Shown piece by piece: positions 1 to 10,061 of a DNA stretch of 64,000 nucleotides; within the stretch, counting starts at the first letter, position 1, and every line of letters starts with the position of its first letter. Origin of the DNA: Aquincola tertiaricarbonis (GTDB taxonomy: Bacteria; Pseudomonadota; Gammaproteobacteria; Burkholderiales; Burkholderiaceae_C); the NCBI RefSeq assembly GCF_000969605.1, contig NZ_JZUE01000019.1, positions 1 through 64,000 on the forward strand, read 5' to 3'. The position numbers were made by a program, and so were the translations under genes. Under the pieces are notes generated by a model. That model worked only from the letters and a program-made list of their open reading frames with translations. It did not search any database and had not been told where the DNA came from.

Positions 1-1
1 A

Positions 2-433
2 TCGCCGCCGCCGCCCGCCGCCGCGCCACCGGCCGCACGCGCACCTGCGCCATCGCCGGCGCCCGCCGCACGGCCGACCCCGCGACCGGCCCCGGCCGCA
101 CCGGCTACGCCGCCGCCGACGGCCGTGTCACCGACGCTGCCACCGGCCCGGCCCGCCACACCGGAAAGCGAGCGCCCGCCCACCGCATCCCGCGGCGACG
201 AGCGCATCCACGACAACCTGCAGTCCCTGCCCGACGACGTGCGCCGTGCAATACCGCGGCTGGTGATGGGCGGCGCGATGTATTCCGAATCCGCCGCCAA
301 CCGCATGCTCATCGTCAACGGACAGTTGTTCCGCGAAAACGACGAACTGGCTCCAGGCCTGGTCCTGGAGCAGATTGCGCTGAAATCCGCGGTACTGCGT
401 TACCGCAATTACCGCTTTCGCGTCAGCTATTGA
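2..433 (+). CDS. gspB: GspB-like type II secretion assembly protein, C-terminal part (5' end outside window)
   Basis: The reading frame is open from the first bases of the window and ends at a TGA at 431-433, so the start lies upstream. The first 45 or so visible codons encode a Pro/Ala-rich linker. The last 70 residues match the compact C-terminal domain of GspB: a segment around DDVRRAIPRLVMGG, then the pattern MYSESAANRMLIVNGQLF, and a closing YRNYRFRVSY. GspB proteins have a cytoplasmic N-terminus, one membrane segment, a Pro-rich periplasmic spacer and this domain, and with GspA help assemble the secretin of type II secretion. Only spacer and terminal domain are visible. The name rests on motif recognition. 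Confidence 0.8.
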   Translation, partial: SPPPPAAAPPAARAPAPSPAPAARPTPRPAPAAPATPPPTAVSPTLPPARPATPESERPPTASRGDERIHDNLQSLPDDVRRAIPRLVMGGAMYSESAANRMLIVNGQLFRENDELAPGLVLEQIALKSAVLRYRNYRFRVSY

Positions 434-439
434 ACGCGA

Positions 440-823
440 TCAGACCGCAAATTCTTCGAGCTTGCGTCCCGACGCAATGGCTTCGCGCAGCCATTTCGGG
501 CGCGGGCCGCGGCCGCCCCACACATTGCCCGACGGATCGCGATACCGCGGCGTGGCACTGGCGGCCGAACGGCGGCGACCTTTTGCGGCCGGCCGCGCCT
601 TCTTTGCGCCGCTCTTGCCGGTGCCGGCACGGCCGCTGCCAAAACCCAGGTCCTCGGCGGTCAGCTCATAAGCCTGGATGGCTTCCTTGATGCGGGCCAC
701 CACGCCGGCCACTTCCTTGCGCCGCACGGCTTCGGCTTGCTGCGACAGCGCTTCGATCTGCTTTTTCAACTGGTCGTACGTCTTGGTCATGGCCTGGCTG
801 TGGTTAACGTCAATATTCAACAT
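440..823 (-). CDS. H-NS family nucleoid protein
   Basis: A 127-residue H-NS/MvaT-type DNA-binding protein. The N-terminal half is an amphipathic coiled coil (KTYDQLKKQIEALSQQAEAV) for oligomerisation. A Lys/Ala-rich linker follows. The C-terminus carries the betaproteobacterial H-NS motif YRDPSGNVWGGRGPRPKWL, which binds the minor groove of AT-rich DNA. I chose the ATG at 823 because GGTGGAG lies just upstream. An in-frame ATG at 790 is the main alternative and would remove 11 residues. It converges on the gspB end and diverges from the MFS exporter. Expected role: silencing of AT-rich or acquired genes; the actual targets are unknown. Confidence 0.9.
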   Translation of the reverse strand: MLNIDVNHSQAMTKTYDQLKKQIEALSQQAEAVRRKEVAGVVARIKEAIQAYELTAEDLGFGSGRAGTGKSGAKKARPAAKGRRRSAASATPRYRDPSGNVWGGRGPRPKWLREAIASGRKLEEFAV

Positions 824-939
824 TGGACTCCACCTGTGGGTGGATGGCAATTATCTCTATTTGGTGTAGCAGCCACCGTACCCGCAGCCAGGGTATGTCT
901 TTTTCGTCACAAAACCGGGTTCCTGCAATCGCCACCGAC

Positions 940-2523
940 ATGACCACCGCCAACAGTTCCATCTGGGTCACGCTGCGCCACGACGTCTTCCGCGCTTTGT
1001 GGCTGGCCGGGGGTTTGTATTTCGTCGGCAATGCGATGCAGACGATGGCGGCGGCTTGGATGATGGTGGAGCTGACCGGCTCCGCGTTTCTCGCGGCATT
1101 GGTGCAAACCGCGGTGTTCCTGCCGATGTTTCTGCTGGCGCTGCCGGCCGGCGTGCTGGCCGATATCACCGACCGGCGCCGATTGATCGTCGGCGCCCTC
1201 GTCACGCAGGCCATCACCGGCAGTTTGCTGGCGGTGCTGCTGCTGGTCGGCTGGGCCGGGCCCACCACCATGCTGCTGCTGATCTTCGTGGCCGGCTGCT
1301 GCACCGCGCTGCTGTCGCCGGCCTGGAACTCCACCATCAACGACTCCATCCCGCGCGAGGAGATGCCGCAGGCCATCACCTGCGTGTCCATCGCGTTCAA
1401 TGCCGCGCGGGCGCTGGGCCCGGCGCTGGCAGGGCTGGTGTTCGCCCAGGTGGGCGGCTCCTGGAACTTCGCGCTGGCGGTGCTCACGGTGCTGGCGATG
1501 CTGGTGATCGTGCGCCGCCATCCGCCGGCGCCGCACCCGCCTTCGCGCCTGCCGGCCGAGCGGCTGTGGGGCGGCATGCTGAGCGCGCTGCGCTTCGCGC
1601 GCCATTCGCAGCCGGTGTTCGCGCAGCTGGTGCGCACCGTGGCCTACAGCGGCACCGGCTCGGCGCTGTGGGCGCTGCTGCCCATCATCGGGCAGCGCCA
1701 GCTGGGCCTGGGCGCGGAGGGCTACGGCCTGCTGATGGCCTGCCTGGGCGGCGGCGCGGTGGCCATCGGCCTGGTGATCGGGCCGCTGCGCCAGCGGCTG
1801 GGGCTGGAGACCATCGTCAACGGCGGCTGCGTGGTCTACGGCCTGGTGATGCTGGTGGCGGCGCTGGTGCGCTGGCCGCCGGTGGTGTACCTGGCGCTGG
1901 CCATCGGCGGCGCCTGCTGGATGGCGGCGATGTCCACCTTCAACACCGCCACCCAGTCCAGCGCACCGCCGTGGGTACGCGCGCGGGCGATGGCGCTGCA
2001 CACCGTCAGCGCGCTCGGCTCGTTTGCCATCGGCTCGGCGCTGTGGGGCGCACTGTCGGGGCTGTTCGGCCTGCCGTTCACGCTGTGCCTGGCCGCGGGC
2101 GGCATGGTGGCCGGCGCGTTGCTGGCGCGGCCCTTCCCGCTGCGCATGGGCGAGCGCTCCGACGTGACGCCGGCCTCGGTGGACGAGCTGCTGATCCTGG
2201 CCGACGAGCCGGCGCCCGAGGCCGGCCCGGTGGCGGTGGAGATCGGCTACCGCATCAGCCCGGCGGCGGCGCCTGAATTCCTGGACGCGGTGGCCGCGCT
2301 GCGCGGCCCGCGCCGCCGCGACGGCGCCACCTTCTGGCGGGTGTATCGCGACCTGTCCGATCCGGCACGCTACGTGGAACGCTTCATCGTCACCTCCTGG
2401 GCCGACTACCTGCACCAGCGCGCCCGCGCCACGCAGGCCGACTCCCACCTGGAAACGCGCGTGCGCTCCTTCCTGGCCCCCGGCGAGGCGGTGACCATGC
2501 AGCACTACCTCGCGGAACGGTAG
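940..2523 (+). CDS. MFS exporter of the MFS_3/EntS type with C-terminal ABM-like domain
   Basis: A 527-residue inner-membrane transporter. About 410 residues form a major facilitator core with roughly 12 hydrophobic segments and the loop motif GVLADITDRRRL between TM2 and TM3. The order and wording resemble the EntS/MFS_3 family of proton-driven drug or siderophore exporters. The last 100 residues are soluble and look like a ferredoxin-fold domain related to antibiotic monooxygenases (YRISPAAAPEFLDAV, then FWRVYRDLSDPARYVERF), an appendage often found in this family. The ATG at 940 places the first residues directly before the conserved LRHDVFRALW. An ATG at 895 is also possible. The substrate cannot be read from the sequence. 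Confidence 0.82.
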   Translation: MTTANSSIWVTLRHDVFRALWLAGGLYFVGNAMQTMAAAWMMVELTGSAFLAALVQTAVFLPMFLLALPAGVLADITDRRRLIVGALVTQAITGSLLAVLLLVGWAGPTTMLLLIFVAGCCTALLSPAWNSTINDSIPREEMPQAITCVSIAFNAARALGPALAGLVFAQVGGSWNFALAVLTVLAMLVIVRRHPPAPHPPSRLPAERLWGGMLSALRFARHSQPVFAQLVRTVAYSGTGSALWALLPIIGQRQLGLGAEGYGLLMACLGGGAVAIGLVIGPLRQRLGLETIVNGGCVVYGLVMLVAALVRWPPVVYLALAIGGACWMAAMSTFNTATQSSAPPWVRARAMALHTVSALGSFAIGSALWGALSGLFGLPFTLCLAAGGMVAGALLARPFPLRMGERSDVTPASVDELLILADEPAPEAGPVAVEIGYRISPAAAPEFLDAVAALRGPRRRDGATFWRVYRDLSDPARYVERFIVTSWADYLHQRARATQADSHLETRVRSFLAPGEAVTMQHYLAER

Positions 2524-2525
2524 GC

Positions 2526-3494
2526 CTACCGCTGCGGCTGCCCGCGGGCGCGGGCCTCCTCCTCGATGCGGCGGCCGAAGTCTTCGGCGGAGCCACCGGT
2601 GGGCAGGTTGTCGGCGGCCTGCAGGGCCGCGCGCAGGTCGGCGGATTGCAGCGCGGCATTCAGCTCGGCGTTCAGGCGGCCCAGCACCGCCGGCGGCGTG
2701 CGGCCGGGGGCGAAGATGCCGAACAGCGACACCAGGTTGGCCCGCGGCACGCCCAGCTCGGCCAGCGTGGGCACCTCGGGCAGCACCGGCAGCCGCGCCG
2801 GCGCGCCCACGGCCAGCGCCTTCAGCCGGCCGCTGCGCAAGTGGCCCAGCTGCAGCGGCCCCACGTTGGTGGACAGCACCTCGAACTGAGCGCCCAGCGC
2901 ATCGGTGAGCTGCTGCCCGCCGCCCTTGTACGGCACATGGGTGATGCGCCCGCCGGCCACGGCCTCCACCGCCTCCAGCACCCGGTGGCCCACCGTCTGC
3001 GGTCCCGAGGTGGCCCAGCGCAGCCCCTGCGGCCGCCGCGCGGCCGCCAGCAGCGCCTCGAAGCCCTCGCCCGGCAGCGCCGTGGTGCCGGCCACCAGCA
3101 CCGGCGTGGCCATCACGCTCATCACCGGCGCCAGCTGCGCCCGCAGCGCCGCGCCGCCGCCGGCCTGGCTGTCGGGCGTGGTCAACGGGCTGATGGCCGA
3201 GAAGCACAGGGTGTGGCCATCGGGCGCCGCCCGCGCCAGGGCCGCCAGCGCCAGCGCACCGCCCGCGCCGGCCCGGTGCGTCACCAGCACCGGCACGTTC
3301 AGCCTCGCCGACAGCCGCTCCGCCAGCGCACGGGCCGCCGCATCGCTGACCCCGCCCGGCGGATAGGCCACCACCAGCTGCAACGGCCCGGTGGGCCAGT
3401 CCGCCGCCGCCGACGGCCCCGTCACGGCTCCCAGCCAGGCCGGCAGCGGCCAGCGCAGCAGCGGGGCGGCCAGCCAGCAGCGGCGGCGGATCAC
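2526..3494 (-). CDS. Bug/TctC-type periplasmic binding protein
   Basis: A 322-residue periplasmic solute-binding protein of the Bug family, which serves tripartite tricarboxylate transporters or acts as an orphan sensor. After the signal peptide comes the family signature LQLVVAYPPGGVSDAAAR, then a THVPYKGGGQQLTDALGAQ loop and the DLRAALQAAD region near the end; length is typical. The start is a GTG whose bases overlap the TGA of the preceding LysR gene (GTGA), so the two are translationally coupled. No TctA or TctB membrane subunit lies nearby, as usual for the many orphan Bug proteins of Burkholderiales. Ligand unknown; carboxylates are typical for the family. Confidence 0.88.
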   Translation of the reverse strand: MIRRRCWLAAPLLRWPLPAWLGAVTGPSAAADWPTGPLQLVVAYPPGGVSDAAARALAERLSARLNVPVLVTHRAGAGGALALAALARAAPDGHTLCFSAISPLTTPDSQAGGGAALRAQLAPVMSVMATPVLVAGTTALPGEGFEALLAAARRPQGLRWATSGPQTVGHRVLEAVEAVAGGRITHVPYKGGGQQLTDALGAQFEVLSTNVGPLQLGHLRSGRLKALAVGAPARLPVLPEVPTLAELGVPRANLVSLFGIFAPGRTPPAVLGRLNAELNAALQSADLRAALQAADNLPTGGSAEDFGRRIEEEARARGQPQR

Positions 3495-4453
3495 GCGCCC
3501 ACCGCCTTGGCGCGCCGCGACCGGCTGCGGCGCGGCGCGGTGGCCGCCGGCACCAGGCCGAGCACCAGCGCGATGAAGGAGGCCACCACCTGGCCTTCGC
3601 CACCGGCCTCGTCGCCCTCGCGCCAGACCAGGGTGAGCGGTGCGCACAGCGCGCCGCCATCGGCCAGCGGGCGGTAGACGATGGCATCGCCGTGCGCGCC
3701 GCGCATCGACGCCGGCACCACCGACACGCCCACCCCCGCGGCCACCAGGTTGAGGTTGCTCATCATCCGTTCCACCTCGGCGGCCACGGTCACCGCCACG
3801 CCTTCGCGCTGGCACAACGACAGCAGGTCGGCATACAGGCCGGGCGCGCCGGGCCGGCGCACCAGCACCAGCCGCTCGCCGTGCAGCGCGCTCAGCGGCA
3901 GGGCCCGGCCCGGCCGCGCGGCCAGCGCATGGTCGGCCGGCAGGGCCACCATCACCGGCTCTTCCAGCAGCGTGTGGAAGCGCAGGCCCGGCGGCCGGGC
4001 CACCGGCACCCGCAGGAAGGCACAGTGCAACCGGCCGCTGGCCACCGCGTCGGTGAGCGTGGCGGCCGGGTCCTCGCTCATCTCCAGCGTGATGCCGGGG
4101 TAGCGCCGCCGGCATTCACGCAGCGCCTGCGGCGTGAAGCCGTGGGCCGCGGCCGAGCTGGTGAAGCCCACCGCCAGCCGGCCCTGTTCCCCGCGGGCGA
4201 TGGAGGCCATGCGCTGCTGCAGCGCCGCCACGTCGGCCAGCAGCCGCTGGGCGTCGGCCAGCAATACGCGGCCGCCTTCGGTCAGCGCCACGCCCTTGGG
4301 ATGGCGGCGCAGCAGCTGCAACCCGAGCTCGGCCTCCAGCGCCTTGATCTGCTGGCTCAGCGGCGGCTGCTGGATGCCCAGCGCGGCGGCGGCCCGGGTC
4401 ATGTGGCCGGCCTCGGCCACGGCGGCGAAATAACGAAGATGGCGCAGCTCCAT
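3491..4453 (-). CDS. LysR-family transcriptional regulator
   Basis: A 320-residue LysR regulator. The N-terminal winged helix-turn-helix (MELRHLRYFAAVAEAGHMTR through LSQQIKALEAELGLQLL) is textbook, followed by a periplasmic-binding-protein-like effector domain. The ATG at 4453 fits the usual family N-terminus; a GTG two codons upstream is possible. It is the first gene of a two-gene unit with the Bug protein, overlapping it by 4 nt, and diverges from the PEP-CTERM gene. The likely arrangement is that it regulates itself and the Bug protein in response to a small carboxylic ligand. That is inference from context. Confidence 0.9.
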   Translation of the reverse strand: MELRHLRYFAAVAEAGHMTRAAAALGIQQPPLSQQIKALEAELGLQLLRRHPKGVALTEGGRVLLADAQRLLADVAALQQRMASIARGEQGRLAVGFTSSAAAHGFTPQALRECRRRYPGITLEMSEDPAATLTDAVASGRLHCAFLRVPVARPPGLRFHTLLEEPVMVALPADHALAARPGRALPLSALHGERLVLVRRPGAPGLYADLLSLCQREGVAVTVAAEVERMMSNLNLVAAGVGVSVVPASMRGAHGDAIVYRPLADGGALCAPLTLVWREGDEAGGEGQVVASFIALVLGLVPAATAPRRSRSRRAKAVGA

Positions 4454-4557
4454 ATGCACAGCGTATCAGCATGGCCAGCTCGGTATATTTGACCGCTGCT
4501 TGCACCCCGACTTAGCCTGCGGGCCGGACATCCACACCACAAGATCCGGAGACAAGC

Positions 4558-5793
4558 ATGAGCTTCACCCCATCCCGCGCCGCCGCCTGCGCGGCCCTGC
4601 TGGCCGCCGGCCTGGCCGCGGCCGGCGCCGCACAGGCCACCACCCGCGTGCTCTTCGTCGGCAACAGCTACACCTTCGGCCGCACCAACCCGGTGATGAG
4701 CTACAACGCCGGCCAGGTGACCGACCTCACCGCCGCGATGTGGGCTGCCGACGCCACCGGCAGCAATGCCTTCGAGCCGCATCCCTGGGGCGGCGTGCCG
4801 GGCGTGTTCAAGCAGTTCACGGTGCAGGCGGGGCTGGACTACGAGGTGGCGCTGTCCACCCGCAATGCCGCCTCCCTGCGCGGCCACTACCTCAACAGCA
4901 ACCCGGCCGGCTGGGACCTGCGCGGCAACATCGGCTCCCGCCAGTGGGACCAGGTGGTGCTGCAGGAGCAGAGCGACGAAGCCCTGCCCCGCCAGCCCGG
5001 GCTTAGTTCCAACCCGGCGTACTTCGAGGCCTATGCCCGCCAGATCGAGCGCTACGTGCACGACGGCGCAGCCACCAGCTACCGCGAGCGCGACCTGATC
5101 GGCGGCAGCACCGCCGCCTGCCAGGCGGCCACCGGGGCCAGCGCCGGCACCTGCAACCTGCTGCGCAACATCCCCGCCAATGCCAATGCCAGCGCGGCCA
5201 CGCAGCTGTACCTGTACCAGACCTGGGCCCGGCCCAACCTGATCAACGCGCCCTCCACCACCGTCACCGATCCGGTGACCGGCGCCGTCACGCCCACCGG
5301 CACGCCCGCGCCGTCCTTCTATCCCTCGCTGGAGGCGATGACCGCCGACCTGCATGCCGCCTACTACGGCCTGGCCGCAGGCGCGCCGGGTTTCGCGGGC
5401 GTGGCGCCGGTAGGAGACAGCTTCCTGCGCGCCGTGACCGAGGGCGTGGCCACCCGCGACATGTACGCCCCCGATGCCGCCACCGACGGCCTGGTGGACC
5501 TGTGGTGGGACGACGGCACCCATGCCAGCACCGCCGGCTCCTACCTCAGCGCGCTCACGCTCTTCGGCACCCTCACCGGACGCGACCCGGCCAGCCTGGG
5601 CGCCGGCGAGATCGCCGCCCGCGACCTGGGGCTCAGCCCCAGCCAGGCCGCCGCGCTGCAGCGGGTGGCCAGCCTGCAGCTGGGCTTCACCCCCGCGGTG
5701 CCCGAGCCCGGCAGCTGGGCGCTGATGGCCGTCGGCCTGGCCGCGGTGGCCGGCCTGGCCCGCCGGCGCACGGCGGGCCGCCGCGCCGGCTGA
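4558..5793 (+). CDS. PEP-CTERM anchored SGNH-hydrolase-like secreted protein
   Basis: A 411-residue exported protein. Residues 1-27 are a signal peptide ending AQA. The next strand [12 protein letters not shown] (residues 30-41) resembles block I of SGNH/GDSL hydrolases with Ser37 as presumed nucleophile. DDGTHAS (318-324) resembles the terminal block with Asp319 and His322 as the other catalytic residues. The end has the PEP-CTERM sorting signal: [10 protein letters not shown], a hydrophobic stretch, then ARRR. Such tails are processed by exosortase and linked to exopolysaccharide or biofilm matrix in Gram-negative bacteria. No exosortase gene is in the window. A GGAG ribosome site precedes the ATG. 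Substrate unknown; esterase or polysaccharide deacetylase activity is plausible. Confidence 0.82.
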   Translation: MSFTPSRAAACAALLAAGLAAAGAAQATTRVLFVGNSYTFGRTNPVMSYNAGQVTDLTAAMWAADATGSNAFEPHPWGGVPGVFKQFTVQAGLDYEVALSTRNAASLRGHYLNSNPAGWDLRGNIGSRQWDQVVLQEQSDEALPRQPGLSSNPAYFEAYARQIERYVHDGAATSYRERDLIGGSTAACQAATGASAGTCNLLRNIPANANASAATQLYLYQTWARPNLINAPSTTVTDPVTGAVTPTGTPAPSFYPSLEAMTADLHAAYYGLAAGAPGFAGVAPVGDSFLRAVTEGVATRDMYAPDAATDGLVDLWWDDGTHASTAGSYLSALTLFGTLTGRDPASLGAGEIAARDLGLSPSQAAALQRVASLQLGFTPAVPEPGSWALMAVGLAAVAGLARRRTAGRRAG

Positions 5794-5912
5794 AGGCCGC
5801 GCGGGCCGCCCGCCGCGACGAAAAGCTCACTTCCGCCGGCTTCCTGCCGACAACAGGGAGGTTGCGTGGCGCCGAAGGCGGCGCCGCGCCTGCAACCGAC
5901 AAGGAAGTACCG

Positions 5913-7466
5913 ATGTTCTTGAGCAGCATGTCGATTGGCAAACGTCTGGCCGTGGTGCTGGGCGTGATCCTCAGCCTGTGTTTTGCCAGCAGCCTGTTCG
6001 CGGTGGTCAAGCTGCGCCACATTGGCCAGCACGTGGACAAGATGGTGACGGACAACGCCCGCACCGAGCGTGCCACCGCCGACTGGCTGCGCAACACCAC
6101 CGCCGGCGTGCAGCGCGCCGCGGCCATCGCCAAGAGCAGCGACAGCGGCCTGATCGAATACTTCGCCCCCGCCACCGCCGCCTCCATCGCCGAGACCAAC
6201 AAGCTGCAGGAGCAGATCGACAAGGCGATGCGCACGCCCGAGGAGCGCAAGCTGTTCGACGAGGTGGGTGCGATGCGCAAGGCCTACCTGGCCGCGCGGG
6301 CCGAGGTGAGCAAGCTCAAGCAGGCGGGTGACCTGGCCGGTGCCAGCAAGCTGTTCGATGAGCGCTTCGAGCCCACCGCCAAGGCCTACCTGGCCGGCGT
6401 GACGCAGATCGCCGACCTGCAGCGCAGCTACCTGGACCAGGCCGCTGCGCAGAGTGCCGAGCTCACCGAGCGCACCGCCAGCCTGCTGGTGGCCTGCGCG
6501 GTGCTGGCCACCGGCCTGGGCGTGGTGCTGGCCTGGCTGCTGGCCGGCAGCATCACGCGGCCGCTGCGCGAGGCCGAGAAGAGGGCCAGCGCCATCGCCC
6601 AGATGGACCTCACCGGCCAGCCGCAGGCCCGCTATGCCTCGGACGAGACCGGCCAGCTGCTGCGCGCCATCGACGCGATGCGCAGTGCGCTGCAGCAGGC
6701 GCTGGGGCAGGTGCGCGGCGTGGTGGACAGCATCTCCACCGCCAGCTCCGAGATCGCCACCGGCAACCACGACCTGAGCGCCCGCACCGAGCAGGCGGCC
6801 AGCAACCTGCAGCAGACCGCCAGCTCGATGGAGGAGCTGACCGCCACCGTGCACCAGAGCGCGGACATGGCCTCGCAGGTGAACCAGCTCGCCGCCTCGG
6901 CGGTGGATGCGGCCCGCCGTGGCGGCCAGGTGGTGTCGCAGGTGGTGTCCACGATGGAGGAGATCCACAGCAGCTCGCGCAAGGTGGCCGACATCACCGG
7001 CACCATCGACGGCATCGCCTTCCAGACCAACATCCTGGCGCTGAATGCCGCTGTCGAAGCCGCCCGCGCCGGCGAGCAGGGCCGCGGCTTCGCGGTGGTG
7101 GCCGGCGAGGTGCGGCTGCTGGCGCAGCGCTCGGCCGAGGCCGCGCGCGAGATCAAGGCGCTGATCGGCGCCTCGGTGGACAAGGTGGAGCACGGCACCA
7201 GGCTCGTGCAGGAAGCCGGCGGCACCATGGAGGACGTGGTCACCAGCGCGCAGCGCGTGACCGACATGATCGGCGAGGTGACCGTGGCCACCGCAGAGCA
7301 ACGCGACGGCATCGGCCAGGTCAATGGCGCGGTGAGCCAGCTCGACCAGATGACGCAGCAGAACGCCGCACTGGTGGAGCAGAGCACCGCCGCCACCACC
7401 AGCCTGCAGGAGCAGGCGCAGCGGCTGGCCGGCGTGGTGGCCGGCTTCCGGCTGCAGGGCCGCTGA
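5913..7466 (+). CDS. Methyl-accepting chemotaxis protein
   Basis: A 517-residue transmembrane chemoreceptor. TM1 lies at about residues 13-32, then a four-helix-bundle periplasmic sensor to about residue 185, TM2, a HAMP domain ([20 protein letters not shown]) and a long cytoplasmic signalling coil. The hairpin tip [20 protein letters not shown], which contacts CheA and CheW, is fully conserved. The ATG at 5913 follows AAGGA at good spacing. The protein ends FRLQGR and lacks the C-terminal NWETF-type pentapeptide that tethers CheR/CheB, so adaptation would depend on other receptors. It converges with a hybrid kinase 6 bp away. Ligand unknown. Confidence 0.93.
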   Translation: MFLSSMSIGKRLAVVLGVILSLCFASSLFAVVKLRHIGQHVDKMVTDNARTERATADWLRNTTAGVQRAAAIAKSSDSGLIEYFAPATAASIAETNKLQEQIDKAMRTPEERKLFDEVGAMRKAYLAARAEVSKLKQAGDLAGASKLFDERFEPTAKAYLAGVTQIADLQRSYLDQAAAQSAELTERTASLLVACAVLATGLGVVLAWLLAGSITRPLREAEKRASAIAQMDLTGQPQARYASDETGQLLRAIDAMRSALQQALGQVRGVVDSISTASSEIATGNHDLSARTEQAASNLQQTASSMEELTATVHQSADMASQVNQLAASAVDAARRGGQVVSQVVSTMEEIHSSSRKVADITGTIDGIAFQTNILALNAAVEAARAGEQGRGFAVVAGEVRLLAQRSAEAAREIKALIGASVDKVEHGTRLVQEAGGTMEDVVTSAQRVTDMIGEVTVATAEQRDGIGQVNGAVSQLDQMTQQNAALVEQSTAATTSLQEQAQRLAGVVAGFRLQGR

Positions 7467-7472
7467 AGATCC

Positions 7473-9296
7473 CTATTTCGGCAGCCAGCGCGCCAGCGTG
7501 GCCGCCAGCTGCGCGATGGTCACCGGCTTGCTCATGAAGTCGTCCATGCCGGCGGCGCGGCAGGCGGCCTGGTCCTCGGGCATGGCGGCCGCGGTGAGGG
7601 CCACCACCGGCAGCCGACGCGCCGCGCCGGCAGCGGCCTCCGCCGCGCGGATGCAGCGCGTGGCCTCGAAGCCGTCGGTGCCCGGCATGTGGCAGTCCAT
7701 GAACACCAGGTCGTAGTGCCGGCGCTGCACCGCGGCGCAGGCCTCGGCGCCATCGGCCACCACGTCCACCCGGCATTGCAGCCGGCCCAGCATCTCCCGC
7801 AGCACCAGCTGGTTCACCTCGTTGTCCTCGGCCAGCAGCACGCTGCTGGGGCGCAGCGGCGGCAGGGCCGGATCGGCCGCCGGGGCGCCGGCCGGCGCCG
7901 ACACCGCGCCCACCGGCACGCTGAACACGAAGCGCGAGCCGCCCTCGGGCGGGCTGTGCAGCTCGATGTCGCCGCCCATCAGCCGGCTGAGCTGCCGCAC
8001 GATGGACAGGCCCAGCCCGCTGCCGCCGTGCAGCCGCGTGGTGGAGGAGTCGGCCTGCACGAAGGGCTCGAAGATGTGCGCCCGCTGCAGCGGCGTGATG
8101 CCGATGCCGGTGTCGGCCACCTCGAAGGACAGTAGCGCGCCGCCGCGGCCGCGCGGGTCGTCGTGGCAGCGCAGCCGCACCGACACGCTGCCGCGGTCGG
8201 TGAACTTCACCGCGTTGGACAGCAGGTTCAGCAGCACCTGCTGAAGGCGCAGCGCATCGGCCAGCACCCGAGGCGGCACCTCCGGCGCCACCTCCGCCGC
8301 CAGCCGCAGGCCCTTGCCCTGGGCCTGCGGCCGCACCACTGCCAGCGATTCGTCGACCAGCCGCCGCGGGTCCACCACGTCCTGCGCCAGGTCCAGCCGG
8401 CCGGCCTCGATGCGCGAGAGGTCGAGCACGTTGTCGATGATGCCCAGCAGCACCTGGCCGGATTGGCGCGCGGTCTCGGCATACCTGCGCTGCTCGGGGG
8501 TCAGCGGCGTGCCCAGCAGCAGCTCGGTGGCGCCCAGCACGCCGTTCATCGGGGTGCGGATCTCGTGGCTCATCATCGCCAGGAAACGCGACTTGGCCAC
8601 GCTGGCCTGCTCCGCCATGCGGCGTGCCAGCCGCAGCTCCTGCGCCTGGGCCTGCAGCTCGGCGCTGCGGTTCTCCAGCGTGTCCACCAGCTGGCGGGCG
8701 GTGCGCACCGCGGTGCGGGTGCGCAGGCGCAGCCGCTCGTTCACCAGGCCGGTGAAGGCCAGGTAGACGCCCACCAGGTACATCACCGCGGCCAGCGTCA
8801 GCCGCTCGCCCCAGCGCGGCTGCAGCGCCAGCAGGTCCAGCAGCAGGGTGTAGCCCAGGTAGGCCAGCACCACCACGTGGCTGAAGTACAGCGCGCGGCG
8901 GAAGCCATAGCCCACCTGGTCGGCCACCCGCACCAGCAGCAGGTAGCCAAAGAACAGGTGCGTCTGCTCCAGCCAGTGCAGCGTCAGCAGCCACATTGGC
9001 AGGTCGAGGTGCATGAACAGCAGGCTCAGGTCGAAGCGACCGGTGCGGCCGTAGAAGTGCCACAGCACGGCCCAGCTCAGCAGGCTGTAGGCCAGGTTGG
9101 CCGCCACCAGGCCCCACAGCCAGCGGTCCACGGGATGCGCGGGCTCGCTGTTGAGCACCGCCATCAGGCACAGGATGCAGAAGCCCACCACCCGCACGAG
9201 CGGGATCTGCGCCGCATGCACCCGCCGGGCGTTGGCGGTCTTGCGCTGCTGCAGTTCGGCGGGATCGAGCGTGAAGCTGGAGTCCTGCGGCGGCAT
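7473..9296 (-). CDS. Membrane hybrid histidine kinase with C-terminal receiver
   Basis: A 607-residue sensor kinase. About six hydrophobic segments fill the first 190 residues with no obvious periplasmic sensor, so the membrane domain itself may sense. A coiled coil leads to the H-box [19 protein letters not shown] with His244, the N-box [14 protein letters not shown] boxes ADTGIGI and GSGLGLSIV, and then a receiver domain ([10 protein letters not shown], phosphoacceptor Asp534 in [15 protein letters not shown], and the late Lys in MSKPV). The ATG at 9296 is preferred over a TTG six codons upstream; AGGGA precedes it. There is no output domain and no adjacent phosphotransfer protein, so the downstream partner is unknown. 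Confidence 0.9.
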   Translation of the reverse strand: MPPQDSSFTLDPAELQQRKTANARRVHAAQIPLVRVVGFCILCLMAVLNSEPAHPVDRWLWGLVAANLAYSLLSWAVLWHFYGRTGRFDLSLLFMHLDLPMWLLTLHWLEQTHLFFGYLLLVRVADQVGYGFRRALYFSHVVVLAYLGYTLLLDLLALQPRWGERLTLAAVMYLVGVYLAFTGLVNERLRLRTRTAVRTARQLVDTLENRSAELQAQAQELRLARRMAEQASVAKSRFLAMMSHEIRTPMNGVLGATELLLGTPLTPEQRRYAETARQSGQVLLGIIDNVLDLSRIEAGRLDLAQDVVDPRRLVDESLAVVRPQAQGKGLRLAAEVAPEVPPRVLADALRLQQVLLNLLSNAVKFTDRGSVSVRLRCHDDPRGRGGALLSFEVADTGIGITPLQRAHIFEPFVQADSSTTRLHGGSGLGLSIVRQLSRLMGGDIELHSPPEGGSRFVFSVPVGAVSAPAGAPAADPALPPLRPSSVLLAEDNEVNQLVLREMLGRLQCRVDVVADGAEACAAVQRRHYDLVFMDCHMPGTDGFEATRCIRAAEAAAGAARRLPVVALTAAAMPEDQAACRAAGMDDFMSKPVTIAQLAATLARWLPK

Positions 9297-9380
9297 CGGG
9301 TCCCTGCGAGTCAAGCCGGGGGCAGCTTAGCGCCAAGCACACTGGGCGCGGCGCCCTAATCCCGGGCCGACGCGGGGCCG

Positions 9381-10061
9381 CTACAGCTCCAGCTTGTAAC
9401 CCACGCCGTAGATGGAGCGGATCGGGTCCTGCCCCGGCGCCGCCGCTTCCAGCTTGCGGCGCAGGTTCTTCACATGGCTGTCCACCGCGCGGTCGGTGAC
9501 GGCGCGGCCGTCGTGGTGCAGGTGGTCCAGCAGGCTGTCGCGCGAGAACACGCGGCCGGGCGTGGCCGCCAGCGTGCGCAGCAGCCGGAACTCCACCGGC
9601 GTGAGCTCCAGCGGCACGTTGTGGTAGCTGGCGCGCCAGGCGGCCTCGTCGATGTGCAGCGGCCCGGGCGGCGGCGGCAGGCCGCGGCGCGAGCGGCGCA
9701 GGATGGCCCGCACCCGGGCCATGATTTCGCGCGGGCTGAACGGCGTCTTGCAGATGTAGTCGTCCGCGCCCAGGTCCAGGCCCAGCAGGCGGTCGGCCTC
9801 CTCCACCCGGGCGGTGAGCATCACGATGGGCACGTCGCTGGTGGCCCGCAGCGCGCGGCACACCGCCAGGCCGTCCATGCCGGGCAGCATGATGTCCAGC
9901 AGCACCAGGTCGGCCGGCTGCGCGGCCATGGCCGGCAGCACCTCGCGGCCATCGGCGATCCACTCCGGCACATGGCCCTCGGCGCGCAGGTAGTCGCCGA
10001 TGAGCGAGGCCATCTTGGGCTCGTCCTCGACGACGAGGATGCGGGCGGCCGGACCGTTCAT
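9381..10061 (-). CDS. baeR: OmpR-family response regulator, BaeR-like
   Basis: A 226-residue response regulator with a receiver domain (acidic pocket VVEDEPK, phosphoacceptor Asp56 in VLLDIMLPG) and a C-terminal winged helix (LELTPVEFRLLRTLAATPGR, then VDSHVKNLRRKLE and YGVGYKLEL). Wording is closest to BaeR, which activates envelope-stress and efflux genes in enterobacteria. The conserved Lys-Pro pair after the fifth receiver strand reads CKTPFSP here instead of CKPFSP, one extra Thr. The ATG overlaps the TGA of the kinase gene by 4 nt. The divergent RND pump about 1.5 kb away is the obvious candidate target. Confidence 0.88.
   Translation of the reverse strand: MNGPAARILVVEDEPKMASLIGDYLRAEGHVPEWIADGREVLPAMAAQPADLVLLDIMLPGMDGLAVCRALRATSDVPIVMLTARVEEADRLLGLDLGADDYICKTPFSPREIMARVRAILRRSRRGLPPPPGPLHIDEAAWRASYHNVPLELTPVEFRLLRTLAATPGRVFSRDSLLDHLHHDGRAVTDRAVDSHVKNLRRKLEAAAPGQDPIRSIYGVGYKLEL

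Noticed and set aside
907..3687. A 926-codon minus-strand frame across the MFS exporter and Bug gene
   Set aside because: Composition is Arg/Gly/His-rich without any domain. It is the shadow of two genes with strong family matches.
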